A stretch of DNA of 19,802 nucleotides. Source: an uncultured Clostridia bacterium. Lineage in GTDB: Bacteria > Bacillota > Clostridia > Christensenellales > CAG-138. The position numbers and the translations under genes are program-made. The stretch is from the NCBI GenBank assembly GCA_937915925.1, contig CALGGM010000024.1, positions 1 through 19,802 on the forward strand. The letters are read 5' to 3'. The notes beneath the pieces are model-generated. The model saw nothing but the letters and a program-made list of their open reading frames with translations, had not been told where the DNA came from and made no database searches. Below are positions 7,324 to 14,096 of this stretch, one piece after another; the stretch's first letter is position 1; every line of letters begins with the position of its first letter.

Positions 7324-8508
7324 ATGGAAGAAAAGAAGAAAAAATCCTCCTATATTTCCGCTCGTGAATCGAGAAGGATTACCAGATTCAATCGTAAGAT
7401 TACGCGCAAATTAGAGGCACAGCGCGCGGACGCCAACAAGGATCCGAAGCTGTACACGACCAAAATGAAGGACGAGAACAACGTTGTCGAGTTCGACAAC
7501 ATGTGCACGTACTTCTTCACCGACGTCGGCACCGTCCGTGCGGTCGACGGCGTCTCGTTCGAGGTTCCGAAGCATTCGACCGTCGGCGTCGTCGGCGAGT
7601 CCGGCTGCGGCAAATCCGTCACCTCCCTCTCGCTGATGCAGCTTCTGCAGCGTCCGAGCGGCCAGGTCGTCGGCGGCGAGATCCGCTTCAACAAGGGCGA
7701 CGGCACCGCGTATAACATCGTCAACACGCCGAACTCCGTCATGGAGGACATCCGCGGCAACGAGATCTCCATGATCTTCCAGGAGCCGATGACGTCTCTG
7801 AACCCGGTCTTCCGGATCGGCGATCAGGTCGACGAGGTTCTGTTCCTGCATCATCCCGACTGGACGAAGGAGCAGGTCAAGGCGCGTACGATCGAGATGC
7901 TCGAAATGGTCGGCATCGCGAACAAGGAAGGCGTCTACAAGATGTATCCGCATGAGCTGTCCGGCGGTATGCGTCAGCGTATCGTCATCGCGATCGCGCT
8001 TGCGTGCTCGCCCACGCTGATCATCGCAGACGAGCCGACCACGGCTCTGGACGTTACCATTCAGGCGCAGATCCTCGATCTGCTGCAGAACCTGAAGGAA
8101 AAGGTCAACTCCTCGATCATGCTGATCACGCACGACCTCGGCGTCGTCGCGGGCATGGCGGACTACGTCGTCGTTATGTACGCGGGCCGCGTCATTGAGA
8201 AGGGCACCGCAGCGGACATCTACCACAATCCGGCGCATCCGTACACCATCGGTCTGATGAAGTCCAAGCCGGTCGTCGGTCACAAGACGGAAACGCTGTA
8301 CAACATTCCCGGCAACGTTCCGAACCCGGTCAACATGCCGAACTACTGCTATTTCCGTGATCGCTGCGAAATGCGCTGCGAGCAATGCAACGGAGCGTAT
8401 CCGCCTGCCATCAAGATCAACGATACGCATGTCGTTTCCTGCTATCGCTACATCGACAAGGGCGAGATCCTCGGTTATCCGAAAGCTGTAAACGTGGAGG
8501 AGCTGTGA
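7324..8508 (+). CDS. oppD: Oligopeptide ABC transporter ATPase OppD
   Basis: A 394-residue cytoplasmic ATPase that powers the importer together with OppF. Visible elements are Walker A GESGCGKS (91-98), Q-loop Gln153, signature LSGGMRQR (212-219), Walker B LIIADEPT (232-239) and switch His270. The C-terminal oligopeptide domain has cysteines 342, 348, 355 and 373 in the C-x5-C-x6-C-x17-C spacing that binds a [4Fe-4S] cluster in the structurally known DppD/OppD; Cys352 is extra. A very basic N-terminal extension of about 50 residues precedes the ABC domain. The start is preceded by AAGGAGG (7309-7315), overlapping the oppC stop. The next gene begins one base after the stop. Confidence 0.94.
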   Translation: MEEKKKKSSYISARESRRITRFNRKITRKLEAQRADANKDPKLYTTKMKDENNVVEFDNMCTYFFTDVGTVRAVDGVSFEVPKHSTVGVVGESGCGKSVTSLSLMQLLQRPSGQVVGGEIRFNKGDGTAYNIVNTPNSVMEDIRGNEISMIFQEPMTSLNPVFRIGDQVDEVLFLHHPDWTKEQVKARTIEMLEMVGIANKEGVYKMYPHELSGGMRQRIVIAIALACSPTLIIADEPTTALDVTIQAQILDLLQNLKEKVNSSIMLITHDLGVVAGMADYVVVMYAGRVIEKGTAADIYHNPAHPYTIGLMKSKPVVGHKTETLYNIPGNVPNPVNMPNYCYFRDRCEMRCEQCNGAYPPAIKINDTHVVSCYRYIDKGEILGYPKAVNVEEL

Positions 8509-8509
8509 G

Positions 8510-9634
8510 ATGGAAGAAGTAAAAGTCTATGATGAATATACTTCATCGATCTTCGATGGAGCGGAGAATGACCCCGATAACCTCGTGGTTGTCAAAAACC
8601 TGAAGAAATACTTCCCGATCAAGTCCAGCTTCTTCAAGGTCACGGTCGGCAACGTCAAGGCGGTCGACGACGTTTCCTTCAAGATCAAGCGCGGCACGAC
8701 GATGGGTCTGGTCGGCGAGTCCGGCTGCGGCAAATCGACCATCGGCCGTACGCTTCTGAGACTGATCGAAAAGACGGAAGGACAGGTGTTCATCGGCGGT
8801 AAGGACATCTTTGCGCTGAGCAAGAACGAACTGCGCAAGGAGCGCCCGAATATCCAGATCATCTTCCAGGATCCGTACGCCAGCCTTTCGCCCCGTCTCC
8901 CGATCGGTGAGATCATCGGCGAAGCGGTCCGCGAGCACGGCATCGTCCCGCCGGAAGAGTTCGACGATTACATCTCGCGCGTTATGGAAGCATGCGGTCT
9001 GCCGGATTATTACAAGCCGCGTTATCCGCATGAGTTCTCCGGCGGTCAGCGTCAGCGTATCTGCATTGCGCGTGCGCTCGCTCTGAATCCCGACTTCATC
9101 GTCTGCGACGAGCCGGTTTCCGCACTGGACGTTTCCATTCAGGCGCAGATCATCAACCTGCTGCGCGACCTGCAGAAGCAGTTCGGTCTGACCTACCTGT
9201 TCATTTCGCACGACCTGTCCGTCGTCGAGTACATCTCCGACACGGTCGGCGTCATGTACCTCGGCAACATGGTCGAGTTCGCGCCGACGGAGAAGATCTA
9301 TGCGAACCCGAAGCATCCGTACACGGAAGCGCTGTTCTCCGCAATTCCGTATCCGGATCCGGATTACAAGGTCAACCGTATCATCCTCGAGGGAAGCATT
9401 CCGTCTCCGGCGAACCCGCCGTCCGGCTGCAAGTTCCACACCCGCTGCCGCAAGTGCATGGAAGTGTGCAAGTATCTGCAGCCCGACTTCAAGGAGCTCG
9501 AGCCCGAACACTTCTGCGCGTGCCATCTGTTCAACACGCCGGAACGCCAGAAGGAACTGGACGAGATCGTCGCGAAGATGAAGGCGGAAGAGGCAAACAA
9601 TCCGCAGAACGGAAAGAAAAAAGGTAAGAAGTAA
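8510..9634 (+). CDS. oppF: Oligopeptide ABC transporter ATPase OppF
   Basis: A 374-residue ATPase partner of OppD. Walker A GESGCGKST (69-77), Q-loop Gln120, signature FSGGQRQR (176-183), Walker B FIVCDEPV (196-203) and switch His234 are intact. Cysteines 307, 313, 320 and 336 or 338 give the C-x5-C-x6-C-x15/17-C pattern of a [4Fe-4S] site, as in OppD; Cys316 is also present. The C-terminus has a charged, lysine-rich tail ending KKKGKK. The start lies one base after the oppD stop, with GGAGGAG upstream inside oppD, so coupling is likely. Confidence 0.94.
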   Translation: MEEVKVYDEYTSSIFDGAENDPDNLVVVKNLKKYFPIKSSFFKVTVGNVKAVDDVSFKIKRGTTMGLVGESGCGKSTIGRTLLRLIEKTEGQVFIGGKDIFALSKNELRKERPNIQIIFQDPYASLSPRLPIGEIIGEAVREHGIVPPEEFDDYISRVMEACGLPDYYKPRYPHEFSGGQRQRICIARALALNPDFIVCDEPVSALDVSIQAQIINLLRDLQKQFGLTYLFISHDLSVVEYISDTVGVMYLGNMVEFAPTEKIYANPKHPYTEALFSAIPYPDPDYKVNRIILEGSIPSPANPPSGCKFHTRCRKCMEVCKYLQPDFKELEPEHFCACHLFNTPERQKELDEIVAKMKAEEANNPQNGKKKGKK

Positions 9635-9636
9635 CG

Positions 9637-9894
9637 ATGTCAAAAAGACGGGACAGATATGAAGAGGACGACGGCGAAACCATCGTCAATATGAATGTCG
9701 ACGGGATGCCGTGGTACCGTCCGAAGTCCGAAACGGGCACGGATGGATCCGGAAAGATGAAGGTCTCCCTTCATTCGCCGGAGGGCAGAGCTGCCATGCG
9801 CGGGTCGCTGCTCGCGATCTTCACGGTGATCGGACTGTTCCTCGGCGGCGCGGTTCTGTTCATCCTGTTCTGCGAAAAGATTTGGCTCAAATAG
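9637..9894 (+). CDS. Small single-TM protein at the end of the opp operon
   Basis: An 85-residue protein of unknown function. Residues 1-55 are charged and hydrophilic, with a striking segment DDGETIVNMNVDGMPWY at about 11-27. Residues about 57-79 form one TM helix, followed by a short CEKIWLK end. The hydrophilic part is probably cytoplasmic. The start lies two bases after the oppF stop, and GGTAAG at 9623-9628 may act as a weak ribosome-binding site. A strong terminator follows 18 bases later, so this is the last gene of the operon. The position is firm evidence for co-transcription, not for function. Confidence 0.75.
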   Translation: MSKRRDRYEEDDGETIVNMNVDGMPWYRPKSETGTDGSGKMKVSLHSPEGRAAMRGSLLAIFTVIGLFLGGAVLFILFCEKIWLK

Positions 9895-9912
9895 TATATT
9901 CACTTCACTCTC

Positions 9913-9950
9913 AAACGGACTCCGTGCAAAAGCGCATGGAGTCCGTTTTT
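9913..9950 (+). terminator. Rho-independent terminator of the opp operon
   Basis: A 15-bp stem with one G-U pair: AAACGGACTCCGTGC (9913-9927) pairs with GCATGGAGTCCGTTT (9934-9948), loop of 6, running into TTTTT. It follows the last gene closely and is the clearest terminator in the window. Confidence 0.92.
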
Positions 9951-9972
9951 GCTGCTTAAGGGAAAAAAGGAA

Positions 9973-10040
9973 ATGACGCGGCTTCGCCATGATGCGGCTG
10001 CGTCATGATGCGGCTGCGCCATGATGCGTGCCTGCGGCAC
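9973..10040. repeat. 16-bp ATGATGCGG tandem array
   Basis: Units begin at 9973, 9989, 10005 and 10021, an exact 16-base period. Each has ATGA plus a GGC-tgc-GCC type mini-hairpin; the last carries a longer GTGCC-tgc-GGCAC hairpin. The design is that of the array at 466-546, with a different constant octamer. Confidence 0.7.
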
Positions 10041-10051
10041 GTTGGTGACGG
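10022..10051. repeat. 30-bp inverted repeat, right copy
   Basis: A perfect reverse complement of 597-626, about 9.4 kb away. The match stops sharply at both ends. Confidence 0.7.
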
Positions 10052-10080
10052 ATTTTGAAAATGTGATACATGCCCTGCAG

Positions 10081-10099
10081 GGACGACCGTCGGTCGTCC
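10081..10099. repeat. 8-3-8 palindrome without GTAG
   Basis: GGACGACC (10081-10088), loop GTC, GGTCGTCC (10092-10099). It has the same geometry as the GTAG-footed hairpins but a different stem, and is preceded by CAGG in place of GTAG. Confidence 0.55.
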
Positions 10100-10220
10100 G
10101 TTTCCGAACTGCGGGGGGAGATTCTTCGTCGCTTCCACTTCGTTACAGAGGAAGATCGCGCGCTTCCCGCGCGTACCATGCTCCGAATGACAGAAAAAGC
10201 AAGGGGGCGCAAACCCTGTG

Positions 10221-10255
10221 TGTCATCCTGAGAAAGCGCAGCCGACGAAGGATCT
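10221..10255. repeat. Partial TGTCATCCTGAG-family palindrome
   Basis: TGTCATCCTGAG (10221-10232) and CGAAGGATCT (10246-10255) are the left arms of the palindrome at 254-311. The right arms are degraded here, so this looks like a decayed copy. Confidence 0.55.
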
Positions 10256-10270
10256 ATTTCATCCTTACGC

Positions 10271-10293
10271 GGGCGGATGCGATCCGCCCCTAC
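10271..10293 (-). repeat. GTAG-footed REP-like hairpin, inverse copy 3
   Basis: GGGCGGAT (10271-10278), a 3-nt loop, ATCCGCCC (10282-10289), then CTAC (10290-10293). Read on the minus strand it is the same element as at 62 and 563. Confidence 0.6.
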
Positions 10294-10308
10294 GGATAGA
10301 ACCGACCT

Positions 10309-10330
10309 GTAGGGGAAGATATCATCTTCC
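10309..10330 (+). repeat. GTAG-footed hairpin with changed stem
   Basis: GTAG (10309-10312) and one extra G precede GGAAGAT (10314-10320), a 3-nt loop and ATCTTCC (10324-10330). Both arms have changed together relative to the GGGCGGAT copies, so pairing has been kept. Confidence 0.55.
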
Positions 10331-10345
10331 GTTCCGCTGTTACGC

Positions 10346-10368
10346 GGGCGGATGTGATCCGCCCCTAC
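10346..10368 (-). repeat. GTAG-footed REP-like hairpin, inverse copy 4
   Basis: GGGCGGAT (10346-10353), a 3-nt loop, ATCCGCCC (10357-10364) and CTAC (10365-10368). It lies in the same orientation as the copy at 10271, 75 bases away. Confidence 0.6.
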
Positions 10369-10554
10369 GATTCGTTTCAGCATGGTTGCGTAGGGACGCC
10401 CCTCGGTCTTACGTTCCGACAGTATGGTTAGGGCGGAAAATGATAACCGCCTGCGGTTGAACTCGAGATTTCCTTTTCAAAGGAGCCGATCATCAACCGC
10501 TTTTTTCAAAATATTTCTTTTCTTATGTAACAATTCGGGGCGTTGGGTTGTCTA

Positions 10555-10560
10555 TATAAT
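10555..10560 (+). promoter_or_regulatory. Possible -10 box for the transglutaminase gene
   Basis: A perfect TATAAT about 77 bases before the start codon, but no convincing -35 hexamer at 16-18 bases upstream. It is the best candidate in the A/T-rich stretch that separates the repeats from the gene. Confidence 0.35.
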
Positions 10561-10636
10561 AGAGAACGACAGCTTGACAGGGGCAGGCAGATGCGTCTAT
10601 CATACTGTTGAAGAATGCAAACGGAAAGGGGTGCGA

Positions 10637-12190
10637 ATGATGAAGAGGATCCGAACCATATGTGCCATTCTTCTTTGCGGGATTCTGCTGCTCGGCTGCG
10701 GAGATGATGCGGAAGCGCTCGTAAAGCCGGAACAGGAAGCGACCGCTTTGCCCGCCGAAACGCCGGAGGCGACAGCCGAGGCGGAAGCCGAAACGCCGTC
10801 TCCCGAGCCGACGGAAGCGCCTGCGGAGATCTCCCTGACTTGGGCGAAGGCGTTTCGCATCAGTACGCTGCCGGACGGCACGATCATGCCGGACGAGATC
10901 GCGTTCCTGTCGTTCGATGAGAACGGCACGGAGCAGATCGTAAACGTTCCGAAGGAGGAGGTTTTTGCCTACCGTCCGGAGCGTCTGCCGCGTTCGCGCA
11001 CGCTGGAGCAGTACATTCCGGAAAAGCTCGATACGCTGCTCGTTACGTTGGACTATGCGCTTGCGCACGGGTACTGCCGCTTTTCCATTCCCACGACGGC
11101 GTTTACGTTCGGCGATATTCTCGGCGTGCATCAGATGCTGAACCGGATCTTCTACATCGACGGCAGAGGCATCAATTCTCTGGACGTGCAAAGCTTTGAA
11201 ACGGCGGACGGCGAGACGCTGACCTACGTTCTTGTGACGATCAGCGGGATCCCCGATTACCGGACGGCAAAGTGCTATCTCGAGGGCGTTGCAGAGGCGG
11301 AGAAGATCGTCGCGTCCGTGCCGGAGGGCAGCACGGAGTTTGAGACAGCGCTTTATCTGTATCACTATCTGACGGAAAACGTGGTCTACGACAGCAACAG
11401 CTATTATGAAAAAGGGAAAGTGATCCTTCTGTACGATGCGCTTGTCAAGAAAAAAACCGTTTGCGCCGGCTATACGGAAGCGCTGTATTACCTCTATAAC
11501 CTTGCCGGGATCGACTGCATGGTGATCGAGGGCTATATCACCGACCCTGCACCGCTCGGGGACCATGCGTGGAATATCGCGCGGATCGACGGGACGTACT
11601 ATCAGTTTGATTCCACATGGGACGCCGAGCTTCTTCCGTCGTATTATTCGTACTTTGCGGTTTCGGACGAATACATGATGGCGAACCATACGCAGTATGT
11701 GGAGGCGTTCTCGGCGGAGTTCGCTCCTGCCTGCCCGCAATCGATGTTCCCGGAGATGCACGTGGATGAATTCAATGTGGAGCAGTATCCGATCTATTAC
11801 TATTATCAGTTTCTCGAGGCGAGGGAGTCGGATCCGATGTCGCTGCTTTCCGCGTTCGGCATGGATATCAAACCGCAGACCGAAACGGAGGACGGCTGGG
11901 TCGTCACGAACATGCAGTACGAGCTGTTCCGCACGGTGCTGACCGTGTTCATGGAAACGGATGCGGCGGATCGCTTCTGCGAAGGCTATTACGCGGATCG
12001 GGACGGCATGCTTGCCTTCCGAAAGCCCACATCGCATCCGGTCGGCTGGCGCGTGTGCGGCGTCACGAAGCAGGCAGACGGCTCCTATTTGACCGAGGCA
12101 TACCTGATCGATGAAACGGGCGCGCTGCATCCCGCAGCGCATGTATTCCGCCTGAACGGCGATAAAGTCAAATCGGTAACGGAACAGTAA
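10637..12190 (+). CDS. Lipoprotein with transglutaminase-like (cysteine peptidase fold) domain
   Basis: A 517-residue surface lipoprotein. The signal peptide MMKRIRTICAILLCGILLLG ends in lipobox LLGC (Cys21). Residues about 31-63 form an E/A/P/T-rich linker. The transglutaminase-like core holds the expected triad Cys276 (VCAGYTEA), His310 (GDHAWNIA) and Asp325 (QFDSTWD). Bacterial members act as peptidases or as uncharacterised protein-modifying enzymes; the substrate cannot be told here. The N-terminal 65-230 and C-terminal 370-517 regions are not recognised. The start is the first of two adjacent ATGs, with GGAAAGGGG at 10623-10631; the open frame continues upstream to 10424 but that part is repeat DNA. 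The gene appears monocistronic with a terminator behind it. Confidence 0.82.
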   Translation: MMKRIRTICAILLCGILLLGCGDDAEALVKPEQEATALPAETPEATAEAEAETPSPEPTEAPAEISLTWAKAFRISTLPDGTIMPDEIAFLSFDENGTEQIVNVPKEEVFAYRPERLPRSRTLEQYIPEKLDTLLVTLDYALAHGYCRFSIPTTAFTFGDILGVHQMLNRIFYIDGRGINSLDVQSFETADGETLTYVLVTISGIPDYRTAKCYLEGVAEAEKIVASVPEGSTEFETALYLYHYLTENVVYDSNSYYEKGKVILLYDALVKKKTVCAGYTEALYYLYNLAGIDCMVIEGYITDPAPLGDHAWNIARIDGTYYQFDSTWDAELLPSYYSYFAVSDEYMMANHTQYVEAFSAEFAPACPQSMFPEMHVDEFNVEQYPIYYYYQFLEARESDPMSLLSAFGMDIKPQTETEDGWVVTNMQYELFRTVLTVFMETDAADRFCEGYYADRDGMLAFRKPTSHPVGWRVCGVTKQADGSYLTEAYLIDETGALHPAAHVFRLNGDKVKSVTEQ

Positions 12191-12205
12191 TATTCGGATC
12201 ACTAC

Positions 12206-12247
12206 CCCGGCGGCGAACGTGAAAAAGTTCTCCGCCGGGATTCTTTT
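12206..12247 (+). terminator. Terminator after the transglutaminase gene
   Basis: CCCGGCGG (12206-12213) pairs with CCGCCGGG (12232-12239), and GAAC with GTTC extends it inward past one mismatch. The tail is TTCTTTT. Confidence 0.82.
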
Positions 12248-12268
12248 GGCTAAAAATGTTCGGAGCGC

Positions 12269-12297
12269 TTGCGCTTGCGAGGGGGAGCCGTTATACT
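12269..12297 (+). promoter_or_regulatory. Promoter of the MgtC-type pair
   Basis: TTGCGC (12269-12274), a 17-bp spacer and TATACT (12292-12297). The -10 is good and the -35 partial. It lies after the terminator at 12247 and about 45 bases before the first mgtC-type start. Confidence 0.5.
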
Positions 12298-12341
12298 GTA
12301 TACAGAAGGAATTCGGCATATTTCGGATTTGAGAGGTTTAT

Positions 12342-13079
12342 ATGGCGGAGATCTTTGATTATCTGCACGGGCTGCACTTCGGGTCGGTCGTGATCCGGCT
12401 GGTCCTGTCGCTGATCGCAGGCGGCGTCGTGGGATTCGGGCGGTCCAGACGCGACCGCGCGGCGGGGTTTCGAACCTATATGCTGATCTCGCTCGGCGCG
12501 GCGACGGCGGTTGTGCTGACCCTGTTCCAGTATGAAATGCTGGGCAGCGCGTGGGCGGACGCGGTCGAAGCGATCGGCGATTTCAAGTACGACGCGTCGC
12601 GCCTCGCGGGGGCGGCGGTGACCGGCATCGGCTTTTTGGGCGCAGCCATCATCCTTCGGATCGCGCATCAGCAGGTGAGCGGGCTGACGACGGCGACGGG
12701 GCTGTTCGCCACGGTCTGCATGGGCGCGGCGGCGGGCGCGGGCTTTGTCGAGCTCGTTTTGATCGCGACGCTCATCACCGTGCTCGTGCTGAACGTCATG
12801 GCGCCGCTCGAGGGAATGTTCAAGCGCAGGCTTCGCAATTCGACGCTGAACGTCGAGTTCGATTCGGTCGAGAGCATCGAAACGATCGTGGAGGTCATGC
12901 GCTCGCGCGACGCGATGATCTACGACGTCGACATCGAGCAGACGGAGGAGCGGGACGGCAGGCATCCGTCCGCGATCTTCGTCGTTCAGCTCAGCAGGCA
13001 AAAGCCCTCGCACTCGGGGATGCTGTCCGCGGTGGCGGAGCTGCCGTGCGTGTATTCCGTACAGGAACTGATTTCATAA
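12342..13079 (+). CDS. MgtC/SapB-type membrane protein, divergent copy
   Basis: A 245-residue membrane protein of the MgtC/SapB family, whose studied members affect magnesium adaptation and virulence by acting on other membrane proteins. About four or five hydrophobic segments fill residues 13-155, with family motifs AGFRTYMLISLGAA (41-54), GIGFLGAAII (95-104) and GLTTATGL (114-121). A soluble ACT-like C-terminal part covers 165-245. The usual GLER motif reads GFGR (31-34), so the conserved glutamate is Gly33, and the usual GAG after GFL/I is GAA. There is also an insertion near 66-80. GAGAGG (12331-12336) sets the start. The stop overlaps the ribosome-binding site of the second copy. Confidence 0.85.
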   Translation: MAEIFDYLHGLHFGSVVIRLVLSLIAGGVVGFGRSRRDRAAGFRTYMLISLGAATAVVLTLFQYEMLGSAWADAVEAIGDFKYDASRLAGAAVTGIGFLGAAIILRIAHQQVSGLTTATGLFATVCMGAAAGAGFVELVLIATLITVLVLNVMAPLEGMFKRRLRNSTLNVEFDSVESIETIVEVMRSRDAMIYDVDIEQTEERDGRHPSAIFVVQLSRQKPSHSGMLSAVAELPCVYSVQELIS

Positions 13080-13092
13080 GGAGGGACGGAGC

Positions 13093-13773
13093 ATGTTATC
13101 GATTTTTGACGGACTCCGCACCTTGAGCGGATGGAGCGTACTGCTGCGCATGGCGCTCGCGTGCGTGCTGAGCGCGCTGATCGGGCTGGAGCGCTCGATG
13201 CGCAACCGTCCGGCGGGCTTCCGAACGCATGTGCTGGTCTGCACCGCGGCGGCGACGGCGGCGCTGACAAGCCAGTATTTACTGGAGATCCTGCATCTGA
13301 AATCCGACGTTTCGAGGATCAGCGCGCAGGTGATCTCGGGGCTCGGCTTTATCGGCGCGGGCACGATCATCGTCACGAGAAAGATGTCGATCAAGGGACT
13401 GACGACGGCGGCGGGGCTCTGGACGACCGGTATCATCGGGCTTGCGATCGGCAGCGGGTACTACGAGCTCGGCGTCCTCGCGACGGCGTTCGTACTGATC
13501 ATCGAGACGGTGCTCGGCAAGCTCGGCAGCAAGATCCGCGTGCGTCCGCAGTTCACGGTGGAGATCTTATATAATGAAAAGACAAGCCTCGATCAGGTGC
13601 TGCGGCACTGCAAGGATCATCATCTGCTCATCGAGAATCTGAAGATCCATTCTTTGGACGGTGGCGACGCGGCGTACTGCGCGGAGGTCACGCTTCGCGG
13701 GAACGTCCCGCCCGAAACGCTGATCGACAGCGTACATAAAATGCCGGGCATCGTTTCCGCCGTGTGCCTGTGA
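13093..13773 (+). CDS. MgtC/SapB-type membrane protein, canonical copy
   Basis: A 226-residue paralogue of the preceding gene, with the classical motifs intact: GLERSMRNRPAGFRTHVLV (31-49), AQVISGLGFIGAGTII (78-93) and GLTTAAGLW (102-110). The hydrophobic N-terminal 145 residues span the membrane, and residues 150-226 form the cytoplasmic ACT-like domain common to the longer members. AAGGAGGG (13078-13085) precedes the start. The pair is co-transcribed, 13 bases apart. Ion transport is often stated for the family but has not been shown for most members; a role in divalent-cation or stress adaptation is the reasonable guess. Confidence 0.88.
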   Translation: MLSIFDGLRTLSGWSVLLRMALACVLSALIGLERSMRNRPAGFRTHVLVCTAAATAALTSQYLLEILHLKSDVSRISAQVISGLGFIGAGTIIVTRKMSIKGLTTAAGLWTTGIIGLAIGSGYYELGVLATAFVLIIETVLGKLGSKIRVRPQFTVEILYNEKTSLDQVLRHCKDHHLLIENLKIHSLDGGDAAYCAEVTLRGNVPPETLIDSVHKMPGIVSAVCL

Positions 13774-13844
13774 CGAAATCGACGCACGGGGGGCGAAAAA
13801 GGCGTACCGTCTGAAAAAATTTGCGGCAAAATCAAACTTTTTCG

Positions 13845-13873
13845 TTGACAAACCGCGCGCGTTGTGGTAACTT
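13845..13873 (+). promoter_or_regulatory. Strong promoter of the rpmG-secE-nusG-rplKA operon
   Basis: A perfect TTGACA (13845-13850), a 17-bp spacer and TAACTT (13868-13873) preceded by TGG, an extended -10. The predicted start is near 13880. Strength suits ribosomal protein genes. Confidence 0.82.
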
Positions 13874-13882
13874 ATTCAAGGT

Positions 13883-13905
13883 GCCCCCGTTGGGGGCTCG
13901 TTTTT
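13883..13905 (+). promoter_or_regulatory. Hairpin with T-run at the extreme 5' end of the rpmG mRNA
   Basis: GCCCCC (13883-13888) and GGGGGC (13892-13897) around a 3-nt loop, then TCGTTTTT. It begins within a few bases of the predicted transcription start. It could stop readthrough from the mgtC genes, or protect the 5' end of the ribosomal transcript. The stem is short, so efficient termination is uncertain. Confidence 0.5.
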
Positions 13906-13934
13906 GATGGAAAACTTTTAGGAGGAGCATACAA

Positions 13935-14084
13935 ATGCGCGTTAAGATCACTTTGGCCTGCACCGAATGCAAGCAGAGAAACTACAACACGTTCAAGAAC
14001 AAGAAGAACGACCCCGATCGTCTCGAGTTCAACAAGTACTGCCGTTTCTGCCGCAAGCACACGCTGCACAGAGAATCCAAGTAA
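13935..14084 (+). CDS. rpmG: Large ribosomal subunit protein bL33
   Basis: A 49-residue basic protein of the 50S subunit. It matches bL33 along its full length: MRVKITLACTECKQRNY at the N-terminus and RFCRKHTLHRESK at the C-terminus. Cysteines 9, 12, 36 and 39 make the CxxC...CxxC zinc ribbon, so this is the zinc-binding (C+) form. The start has AGGAGGAG (13920-13927). The rpmG-secE-nusG order is classical. No tRNA-Trp gene is seen between rpmG and secE, where some bacteria have one. Confidence 0.96.
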   Translation: MRVKITLACTECKQRNYNTFKNKKNDPDRLEFNKYCRFCRKHTLHRESK

Positions 14085-14096
14085 TGGGAGAATACC

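Noticed and set aside
5250..7325. A 691-residue minus-strand frame opposite oppC
   Set aside because: A shadow of oppC; its His/Asp/Arg-rich low-complexity composition is typical of antisense frames in GC-rich genes.
10424..10636. Upstream extension of the transglutaminase frame
   Set aside because: It would place about 71 residues encoded partly by repeat DNA before a clear signal peptide; the ribosome-binding site fits 10637.
10523..12319. A 598-residue minus-strand frame
   Set aside because: Opposite the transglutaminase gene, which has a lipobox, catalytic triad and ribosome-binding site.
14085..14096. tRNA-Trp between rpmG and secE
   Set aside because: The gap is only 12 bases, so no tRNA can be there; none is seen elsewhere in the window either.
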